Assembly: GCA_015486475.1 (NCBI GenBank) | Contig: WFRO01000329.1 | Span: 1 to 5,292 of the forward strand | Length of the DNA stretch: 5,292 bases | Source of the DNA: Bacteroidales bacterium | GTDB taxonomy: Bacteria > Bacteroidota > Bacteroidia > Bacteroidales > VadinHA17 | Direction of reading: 5' to 3' | Shown: one piece after another, positions 1 to 4,971 of the stretch | How the letters are laid out: each line of letters begins with the position of its first letter | How positions within the stretch are numbered: the first letter of the stretch is position 1 | Made by a program: the position numbers and the translations under genes | The notes under the pieces: generated by a model | Databases searched by the model: none | Told to the model about the DNA's origin: nothing | Seen by the model: only the letters and a program-made list of their open reading frames with translations

Positions 1-1169
1 CGGTTGCTCAGGCCGGCGCGGTGCAGCAGCTCCAACTCGGTGTGGAGGGAGATGCCGGGCATGGTGCCCCACACGTCGGAGGCGCTGCCGGCGAGGTACC
101 GGGCGCCGGCGGCATGATAGACGGGCTCGATGCGCATCTGCTGCAGGGCCAGGGCCGTGTAGTTCTTCTGTATCTCCGGAGGATAGTCATGGTTGCCTGT
201 GACGGGATCGGCAGGGTTGTTGATATCGGCAGGGTCGAGGATCTTTGCAACAGGGAAAGACCACGGGTTTTTGTGCCGGGGCAGGTCGAGGTAGAGGAGA
301 CTGAGGGTGGGTTGTATGAAGCTGTGGGAGGCGGCCAGGTCCTCGCCGTACTGCCGCACCCGCAGGTCGGCAGGGTCGAGGTGTGACAGCCAGCGGTAAT
401 AGCGCCATTTGGGCGAGTCCATCTCGTTGCTGAAAGGATGGCCGGCCACGGCTGCGGCCATGTCGCGCGGGGCCAGCTCGAGGGAGTAACGGGTGAAATG
501 GACGAAAGCCTCCACGCCGGCTGCCATGGCCTGGTGGTAGGTAGTGTGACCCAGCTCGCCGATGGTGTTCATGCCCAGGGCACGGGCTCTCTGTACCAGT
601 AGTTTCAGCTGCTCCGGAAGCAGACCGTACATCAGCAGCACCACGCGGAAACCTGCATCGTGGAGCGAGTCGAGGCGTGCCAGGAGAGCCTCCGTGGGTG
701 CCGGCTCCTCGCCGACACCTTCCAGGTGCCGGATGTTGGGCGAAGGATCGGCAGCGGCAAAAAAGTCGCCCCGCCGGCCGCCGTCTACCTCCAGCAGGTG
801 GGTGACGCCCATATACAGGTAAGCATTGGCGTAAGCCTGGTTGTTGAGGGTGCCGAAGCCATCGGTGAGGCCGGGGAGGAGGTATTTCCCTGTGGCGTCG
901 ATGACCTGGATATGGCGGGGCAGGGGGGTGGCGGGATCGCCGGTACCCGTCTCCACGATGGTGTCGTTACGGATCAGGACAAAAGCGCCGGAGAGGTCCC
1001 GCTCGCTGTGGCCTTCATCCCTCACATCGACCAGCGTGCCGCCTCTCACCAGAAGCCAGGAACCGTTTGTTGCAGGTGTGTGACACCCCTGGAAGAGCAT
1101 CATCAGCCCCAGCAGCAGAATAGCAATAGAGAGCCATCCCTTCTTCCCTCTAACATTTTTAATCATCAT
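1..1169 (-). CDS. Amidohydrolase-superfamily lipoprotein, probable pseudoenzyme, C-terminus off the window
   Basis: The reading frame stays open for 389 codons from ATG at 1169-1167 to the left edge, so the C-terminus is missing. A second in-frame ATG follows at once (1166-1164); the choice is arbitrary. The N-terminus has a basic region, a hydrophobic stretch (about residues 12-26) and Cys29 in a loose lipobox (LFQGC), suggesting an outer-membrane or periplasmic lipoprotein. Family marks seen: an N-terminal beta domain (RGGTLVDV), a KYLLPGLTD turn (94-103), YMGVTHLLEV, a helix ending RARALGM, AGVEAFVH with His224 at the strand-6 position, and AGSASD followed by GISLHTELELLHRAGLS, the usual strand-8 region of imidazolonepropionase-like amidohydrolases. 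Odd: the metal-binding HxH after PGLTD is F105-G-T107; the strand-4 lysine position reads LLMYG; the strand-5 histidine position reads GEL (Glu205); the strand-8 GTD/GSD reads GSA with Asp365 two residues later. Only one metal ligand is clearly kept. Fold assignment is firm; lack of catalysis is inference. It lies downstream of the MIF-like gene on the same strand. Confidence 0.82.
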   Translation of the reverse strand, partial: MMIKNVRGKKGWLSIAILLLGLMMLFQGCHTPATNGSWLLVRGGTLVDVRDEGHSERDLSGAFVLIRNDTIVETGTGDPATPLPRHIQVIDATGKYLLPGLTDGFGTLNNQAYANAYLYMGVTHLLEVDGGRRGDFFAAADPSPNIRHLEGVGEEPAPTEALLARLDSLHDAGFRVVLLMYGLLPEQLKLLVQRARALGMNTIGELGHTTYHQAMAAGVEAFVHFTRYSLELAPRDMAAAVAGHPFSNEMDSPKWRYYRWLSHLDPADLRVRQYGEDLAASHSFIQPTLSLLYLDLPRHKNPWSFPVAKILDPADINNPADPVTGNHDYPPEIQKNYTALALQQMRIEPVYHAAGARYLAGSASDVWGTMPGISLHTELELLHRAGLSN

Positions 1170-1202
1170 TCAAAATTCATCAATCAAACTTGTCCGTCCG
1201 TA

Positions 1203-1217
1203 GTCACAACTTGTGAC
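1203..1217. promoter_or_regulatory. 15-bp palindrome upstream of the amidohydrolase gene, possible operator
   Basis: GTCACAA-C-TTGTGAC is a perfect palindrome with 7-bp arms around one central base, about 34 bp upstream of the amidohydrolase ATG. The flanks extend it imperfectly (TCCG on the left, CGGA on the right). On the minus strand a weak Bacteroidota -7-like box, CAagTTTG (1192-1185), lies between it and the ATG, so a bound protein would overlap the -33 region. No proper -33 TTTG is present at the right spacing. The bound protein is unknown; a dimeric regulator or a short RNA hairpin are both possible. Confidence 0.35.
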
Positions 1218-1223
1218 GAAGGC

Positions 1224-1342
1224 GGAAATCAACAATCAACAATCAACAATCAACAATCAGCAATCAACAATCAGTAATCAACATTCAACATTCGACATTC
1301 GGTGTTCATTGTTCGACATTCGACATTCATCCTTCATCCTTC
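1224..1342. repeat. Degenerate heptanucleotide tandem array, 17 units of 7 bp
   Basis: Read on the plus strand, 1231-1342 divides into 16 consecutive 7-mers without a phase break; 1224-1230 (ggaaatc) fits as a degenerate 17th. Units drift along the tract: four identical AACAATC (1231-1258), then AGCAATC, AACAATC, AGTAATC, then AACATTC twice, GACATTC, the outliers GGTGTTC and ATTGTTC, GACATTC twice, and ATCCTTC twice. Every unit ends in TC, so on the minus strand each begins with GA. Neighbouring units are most alike, as expected from local duplication by slippage. The array ends one base before the MIF stop codon and fills most of the 173-bp gap to the amidohydrolase gene. It does not code: reading through gives low-complexity Asn/Gln/Ser peptides that follow only from the repeat. 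Confidence 0.93.
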
Positions 1343-1681
1343 CTAAAACGTTCCTCCGTTCCACCCGAACAGGTGTCTTTCGGCATTGGAGAACTCAATG
1401 TAGATGCGGTCCTGCGGCACACCCAGGTTGTTTTCCAGGAAGGCACAGAGCTCGGCGGAGAGATCGGCCGTCTCCTCCTCCGGCAGACCGATGCTTTTCA
1501 GTTCGACGAAAGCGGCCGGCTCGTTGCTCTCACCGAACATCAGGTCGGTGCCGGGCTCGGGGATGATCATGATGTATTGCGGGGGTTTGCGCAATACCCT
1601 GCTCAGCAGGGCCGTGGCTTCCTGCATGAACGCCTCTTTGTCGACGATCCCTGCATTGGTCTGGACTTTCAGTACTGGCAT
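1343..1681 (-). CDS. MIF/phenylpyruvate tautomerase family protein
   Basis: Complete 112-residue protein, the usual length of the macrophage migration inhibitory factor family, which forms cytosolic homotrimers of the tautomerase superfamily and acts on enol/keto substrates such as phenylpyruvate. Seen: Pro2 after the initiator Met (the N-terminal catalytic base once Met is removed), TN at 8-9, RKPPQYI (31-37) with Lys32 aligning to the active-site lysine of animal MIF, MFGESNEPAAF (48-58), KSIG (62-65), a helix, RIYIEF (92-97) and the C-terminal GWNGGTF. The CxxC of mammalian MIF is replaced by AAFV, so its thiol-oxidoreductase activity is not expected, and the position of mammalian Asn97 is Glu96. 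There is no signal peptide. It is transcribed away from the hydrolase at 1874, with a 20-bp inverted repeat just upstream of its start. Family membership is very likely; the bacterial substrate and role are unknown. Confidence 0.93.
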   Translation of the reverse strand: MPVLKVQTNAGIVDKEAFMQEATALLSRVLRKPPQYIMIIPEPGTDLMFGESNEPAAFVELKSIGLPEEETADLSAELCAFLENNLGVPQDRIYIEFSNAERHLFGWNGGTF

Positions 1682-1698
1682 GACAATTAATTATTTTG

Positions 1699-1718
1699 TT
1701 GTATGAATGATCATACAA
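1699..1718. promoter_or_regulatory. Perfect inverted repeat upstream of the MIF-like gene, candidate operator
   Basis: TTGTATGA-atga-TCATACAA has 8-bp perfect arms and a 4-bp centre, ending 17 bp upstream of the MIF-like ATG. On the minus strand its edge overlaps a one-mismatch Bacteroidota -7 box, CAtaTTTG (1723-1716), so binding could block transcription of the MIF/amidohydrolase pair. The TTGT...ACAA ends loosely resemble operators of GntR-type repressors, but no regulator gene lies in the window and this link is weak. As RNA it would be an AT-rich hairpin in the 5' leader. Confidence 0.45.
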
Positions 1719-1722
1719 ATAT

Positions 1723-1750
1723 GGGGAAAATAATGGTACGATATTTCCCC
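1723..1750. repeat. Second inverted repeat in the divergent intergenic region
   Basis: GGGGAAA (1723-1729) and TTTCCCC (1744-1750) are perfect 7-bp complementary arms around 14 bp. It sits five bases from the 20-bp inverted repeat, further from the MIF-like start, where upstream regulator sites would be. No T-run follows on either strand, so it is unlikely to be a terminator. Function unknown. Confidence 0.4.
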
Positions 1751-1795
1751 GGAAGGAGGCAGGTATTTCCTGCAATAAAACCGGCAGGGTCATTT

Positions 1796-1827
1796 TTTGA
1801 TAATCTGGCTGCGGGTATGTATCTTTA
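1796..1827 (+). promoter_or_regulatory. Bacteroidota-type promoter for the 1874 hydrolase
   Basis: TTTG (1796-1799) is followed after 20 bp by TAtcTTTa (1820-1827), one mismatch from the TAnnTTTG -7 element and at the usual distance from a -33 TTTG. Transcription would start near 1834, leaving an A-rich leader of about 40 nt before ATG 1874. This leader has no clear Shine-Dalgarno site, as is normal for the phylum. It is the best promoter match I found and probably serves the first gene of the rightward set. Confidence 0.5.
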
Positions 1828-1873
1828 GCAGGAAAACAGAAAAAAACGGTACGGCCGGAAAAATAAATAATAA

Positions 1874-3262
1874 ATGAAGTTTCCCAGATCGCTATTCAGG
1901 ATCCTGCTGAAATATGATCTTGTTTTCTCGTATGTAAGTCGAAAAAGTTCATGGTCCTTCTTCCTGAGGGGGATTTTCTGGGTCGTTTTGGGACTTGTTC
2001 ATTCCCCTGTTTCTGTTGCCCAGGTGGACGAGACGGGCAATTACAGTCTGAGGATGGATATTGAGGGTCATACTATGCGTATTCCTTATTTTGCCGACAG
2101 GGACATGGGGCAGACAGATCCGGCAGTGAACAAGGTGGTCATTGTTGTGCACGGGGCGAACCGGAACGCCGGCGATTATTATCGTAACATGAAGGCGGCA
2201 GAGTCCATGAGTGCAGGTTTTACCGATTCGGTGATGGTGATCGCACCTCAGTTCCTGGAGGAAGAAGACCTGGACCCCAACCATCTGGATGCAAGTTATC
2301 TGTATTGGTCCGGTGGATGGAAGTCCGGCTCTAGGTCAAAGGACAATGACGGACATCCACGGCCTGTACGCATCTCATCCTATGCTGTGCTGGATACCCT
2401 GATGATGCGGGTGGTATCTGCTTATCCTGAGCTGAAATACATCATTTTTACGGGACATTCGGCCGGCGGACAGCTTACCAACCGCTATTCGGCTTCCTCT
2501 CCGGTGGCAGACATTCTTTTCCGATCGTATGGGATCTATACGCGTTTCATTGTCGCAAATCCCGGCTCTTACCTCTATCTTGACAATAAAAGAGTGGTGA
2601 AAGGGTCCACGGACCGTTTTGAGGTGCCTTCAACTTACTGCTCCGGATACAATGAATGGCGTTACGGTCTGGAAGATCTGTATGCCTACCCTGATCAGTT
2701 TGGAGCCGATTCCATCCGCCGGATGCTGGAACGGCGCGAGGTGGTCTATCTGCTGGGTGAGTTGGATACATCCACCACTTCTTCCTCGCTCGACCAGTCC
2801 TGTAAGGCTGAGTTGCAGGGCCGCAACCGGCTGGAAAGGGGCAGTATTTATTACAATTACCTGATCGCATATTACGGAGTGTCGATCAGCCGGATGCAGC
2901 ACAGGGATACCGTCCCAAATACAGGGCACGACAATTATTATATGTATACCTCTGCCACGGGGCGCTACTGGCTGTTTGAGAACGATCCGGGACAAGCACC
3001 TCTGGCTGTCGACCGGCCTGTCGCGGAAAAGATGAGGATATGGCCCAATCCGGCCGTTGATCATATAAATATCCGGCCGGAGGGTGATTCCCGTCAGACC
3101 ACCTGCTCCCTTTACACTGTTGGCGGAAAGGTGCTTATCCGGGACCGGCCTCTCCTTTCGGTGCCGTTTATGCTCGACCTGGAAGGGTTTTCTCCCGGGG
3201 CATACCTGCTGATCATCCGTAATGAACGGGGATCGGTGAGGAAGATGTTCATTAAAAAATGA
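1874..3262 (+). CDS. Type IX-secreted alpha/beta hydrolase, esterase-like
   Basis: A 462-residue protein. Domains in order: a long N-terminal export signal, with about 32 residues before the hydrophobic core (34-42) and likely cleavage near Ala49-Gln50; an alpha/beta-hydrolase domain (about 60-370); and a C-terminal type A sorting domain (about 388-462). In the hydrolase domain I see VVIVVHGANRN with the oxyanion HG at 93-94, the nucleophile elbow GHSAGG with Ser196, Asp298 in GELDTS and His352 in NTGHDNYY, which makes a plausible Ser-Asp-His triad. The tail starts with IWPNP (389-393) and continues through GFSPGAYLLIIRNERG to basic FIKK, the pattern recognised by the type IX system; it should be removed as the protein is released or anchored at the cell surface. 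The substrate is not readable from sequence; an ester on polysaccharide side chains is a guess from the downstream rhamnosidase. No alternative in-frame ATG shortens the signal. Local G+C is visibly lower than in the C69 gene. Confidence 0.88.
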   Translation: MKFPRSLFRILLKYDLVFSYVSRKSSWSFFLRGIFWVVLGLVHSPVSVAQVDETGNYSLRMDIEGHTMRIPYFADRDMGQTDPAVNKVVIVVHGANRNAGDYYRNMKAAESMSAGFTDSVMVIAPQFLEEEDLDPNHLDASYLYWSGGWKSGSRSKDNDGHPRPVRISSYAVLDTLMMRVVSAYPELKYIIFTGHSAGGQLTNRYSASSPVADILFRSYGIYTRFIVANPGSYLYLDNKRVVKGSTDRFEVPSTYCSGYNEWRYGLEDLYAYPDQFGADSIRRMLERREVVYLLGELDTSTTSSSLDQSCKAELQGRNRLERGSIYYNYLIAYYGVSISRMQHRDTVPNTGHDNYYMYTSATGRYWLFENDPGQAPLAVDRPVAEKMRIWPNPAVDHINIRPEGDSRQTTCSLYTVGGKVLIRDRPLLSVPFMLDLEGFSPGAYLLIIRNERGSVRKMFIKK

Positions 3263-3266
3263 GATC

Positions 3267-3304
3267 TGATCCTCGTTGTTACCATGGAGATTTTTTGAGG
3301 ATCA
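3267..3304. repeat. Inverted repeat just after the hydrolase stop codon
   Basis: TGATCCTC (3267-3274) and GAGGATCA (3297-3304) are perfect 8-bp arms with a 22-nt loop, starting four bases after the TGA stop. The run of six T lies inside the loop (3291-3296), not after the stem, so it is not a standard intrinsic terminator. It may be a weak 3' stem that slows RNA decay or partly separates this gene from the next. The rest of the 95-bp gap is AT-rich, with TAgcGTTG (3336-3343) as a poor -7-like match before the C69 start. Confidence 0.35.
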
Positions 3305-3357
3305 TCCCTGAAAAGACCAAATTTTATTTTAGTTTTAGCGTTGTAATGTGATAAAAG

Positions 3358-4845
3358 ATGAATGCTATGAAAAGGATAAAAATATTTTTACCTGTTTTGT
3401 TAAGCTTTTTTATCCTGTGGCTGTGGAGCGGTTCATCGCTCCTGTCGCAGGAGGATCAGATGAACTGTTATTCCGTGTTGGCGGGGAAGAAAGCCACGGT
3501 CAACGGGGCGGTGATGTTCGCCCACAATGAGGATGACGGCGGACGGCAGGTGGTGCGCTGGTTCCGTGTGCCGGCGCAGGACCACGGGAAGAAGGAGAAA
3601 ATCCTCCTGCACAAAGGTGCCAAAGTGCCGCAGGTGGCCCACACCGTGGCTTACCTGTGGCTGGAGATGCCTGGGATGAAGTTCTCCGACGGCTTTATGA
3701 ACGAGTACGGGGTGGTGATCGCCTCGGATGCCTGTTCGTCGCGCGAGGACAAGCCTGCCCTCACCCATGGCGGCATCACCTGGAACCTGCGGCGGCTGAT
3801 GGCCGAGCGTGCCCATACGGCCCGCGAGGCGGTGAAGATCGGCGGGGCGCTGGTGGAGCAGTACGGTTATGCTTCGTCGGGACGCACGTACTGTATCGCC
3901 GGACCGCAGGAGGCCTGGATGCTGTCGGTGGTCAACGGCAAACACTGGGTGGCCGCCCGCATCCCCGACGATCAGGTAGCCATCATCCCCAATTACTATA
4001 CCATCACTCACGTCGACCTCAAGGATACGATGAACTTTTACGGTTCGCCGGACCTGATCGAATATGCTGAAAAAAGAGGATGGTATGATCCTGCGCGCGA
4101 CGGGGCCTTCAGTTTCCGCAAAGTGTACGGAAGACCTTCCAACCAGGCCAACCGACGCAACATCACCCGCGAATGGGGCGGGTTACGACATCTGTCAGGG
4201 AAAAGTTATTCCCTCGATGATGAGTTCCCTTTCTCTTTTATGCCGGAGAAAAAGCTGGAGCTGCAGGATCTCATGGCCGTCCTGCGGGATCACTACGAGG
4301 GCACGCCCCTCGACCTGACAGACGGCTATAAAAAAGGAAGTCCCCATTATACGAAAGAACGTACCATCTGCACGGCCAGCACACAGTATGGTTTTGTGGC
4401 CGAGCTGCGCAGCAATATGCCGCCCGCCATGGGTACGGTGATGTGGCTGGCCCCCCGCCGTCCCTGCACGCAGGCTTTCACCCCCTGGTTCGCAGGCATC
4501 ACCCGTGTGCCGGCAGACTATGACGGTGGCGACTGGAAACAGGCCATAGAGAGACACCTGCAAAAAGATACAACCCTCTATGTCCCCGCAAAAGCGCCGG
4601 CCTATTTCAGTTTCTCTGCTTTCTCCGAAGGAGCCGACAAGGACTATGGGCAGGTGATCGGCAGGGTGAGGGTTGCCAATAAGAAGTTCGAGACGGACAT
4701 TATGAAGAACATGGGCAATTTCGAGAAGATGATCCTGCCCCTGTTCGACAGCGACAAGGCCAAAGCCCTGGATATGCTGACGAAATACACAGGCCAGCTC
4801 GCCGAAGAAAACCTGAAAAGGAACGATGAAAGAAGTAATAAGTAA
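3358..4845 (+). CDS. Secreted family C69 (PepD-like) dipeptidase
   Basis: A 495-residue protein, about the usual length for peptidase family C69, an N-terminal-nucleophile (Ntn) hydrolase family that cleaves dipeptides. Residues 1-31 form a signal peptide (basic MKRIK, hydrophobic FLPVLLSFFILWLW, then SLLSQ), pointing to the periplasm or beyond. Cys37 in MNCYSVLAGKKAT is the expected nucleophile, freed by removal of the short leader after the signal; AHNEDDGG (55-62) follows. Other family marks: MNEYGV (114-119), EAW (185-187) in a CIAGPQEAWML stretch, IPNYYTI around Asn212, and ERTICTASTQYGFVAELR (334-351). The C-terminal 80 or so residues are helical and charged. ATG at 3367 (Met4) gives a more ordinary signal peptide and may be the true start. 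The last codons lie in a duplicated AAGTAAT that also supplies tandem TAA TAA stops. It is followed by the rhamnosidase and probably transcribed with its neighbours. Confidence 0.92.
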   Translation: MNAMKRIKIFLPVLLSFFILWLWSGSSLLSQEDQMNCYSVLAGKKATVNGAVMFAHNEDDGGRQVVRWFRVPAQDHGKKEKILLHKGAKVPQVAHTVAYLWLEMPGMKFSDGFMNEYGVVIASDACSSREDKPALTHGGITWNLRRLMAERAHTAREAVKIGGALVEQYGYASSGRTYCIAGPQEAWMLSVVNGKHWVAARIPDDQVAIIPNYYTITHVDLKDTMNFYGSPDLIEYAEKRGWYDPARDGAFSFRKVYGRPSNQANRRNITREWGGLRHLSGKSYSLDDEFPFSFMPEKKLELQDLMAVLRDHYEGTPLDLTDGYKKGSPHYTKERTICTASTQYGFVAELRSNMPPAMGTVMWLAPRRPCTQAFTPWFAGITRVPADYDGGDWKQAIERHLQKDTTLYVPAKAPAYFSFSAFSEGADKDYGQVIGRVRVANKKFETDIMKNMGNFEKMILPLFDSDKAKALDMLTKYTGQLAEENLKRNDERSNK

Positions 4846-4968
4846 TAAGGCAAAAGGCATCCGCCTTCGCCGGGGCTTCGGCGGACGAGGAAAGGCAAAA
4901 GCATAACTCTGAACTCTGAACTTTGAATTTTCAACTCGATACTCGATACTCATAACTCAAAACTCCTT
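4833..4968. repeat. Second 7-bp-periodic intergenic tract, split by a hairpin
   Basis: From 4833 four in-phase 7-mers run AAGTAAT twice, AAGGCAA, AAGGCAT, spanning the C69 stop codon. After the GC-rich element (4861-4891) phased 7-mers resume at 4892: AAGGCAA, AAGCATA, ACTCTGA twice, ACTTTGA, ATTTTCA, ACTCGAT twice, ACTCATA, ACTCAAA, ACTCCTT. They end three bases before the GH78 ATG (4972). Eleven successive units keep phase. As in the array at 1224-1342, neighbours are most alike and the gap between two co-directional genes is nearly filled, but the unit sequence differs. The second half is clear; calling the first four units part of the same tract is less sure. Confidence 0.8.
4847..4904. 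repeat. GC-rich hairpin flanked by direct repeats
   Basis: TCCGCC (4860-4865) pairs with GGCGGA (4880-4885) across a 14-nt loop (TTCGCCGGGGCTTC) that itself has short complementary parts. The exact 10-bp direct repeat AAGGCAAAAG flanks it at 4847-4856 and 4892-4901, each copy followed by CAT after zero or one G. The GC-rich element contrasts with the AT-rich repeats on both sides. It resembles REP-type palindromic elements in general form. No T-run follows, so it is not a clear intrinsic terminator, though a stem after the C69 stop could affect expression of the downstream rhamnosidase. Confidence 0.6.
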
Positions 4969-4971
4969 CCC

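Noticed and set aside
21..386. Plus-strand open frame opposite the amidohydrolase
   Set aside because: It is antisense to a minus-strand frame with clear family motifs and has no recognisable features of its own.
1203..1217. CRP-type binding site
   Set aside because: The TGTGA and TCACA halves are in the everted order (TCACAA then TTGTGA) with one base between them, not TGTGA-N6-TCACA.
660..1277. Plus-strand 205-codon frame running into the heptad array
   Set aside because: Its first two thirds are antisense to the amidohydrolase and its end is the translated repeat (Asn/Gln/Ser-rich); the peptide regularity comes only from the 7-bp DNA unit.
1224..1342. CRISPR-like array
   Set aside because: Units are 7 bp, contiguous and without spacers.
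1213..1566. Plus-strand frame through the array and opposite the MIF-like gene
   Set aside because: It is antisense to the MIF-like gene, which has full-length family similarity; the frame begins in repeat DNA.
3348..3530. Short plus-strand frame starting just before the C69 gene
   Set aside because: It overlaps the C69 signal peptide and Cys37 region in another frame and shows no features.
4860..4885. Intrinsic terminator after the C69 gene
   Set aside because: The stem is GC-rich but no T-run follows on the plus strand, and the stem is only 6 bp with a 14-nt loop.
4195..4953. Minus-strand 252-codon frame across the C69 C-terminus and the repeat tract
   Set aside because: It is antisense to conserved C69 sequence and starts in repeat DNA; no domain or signal is visible.
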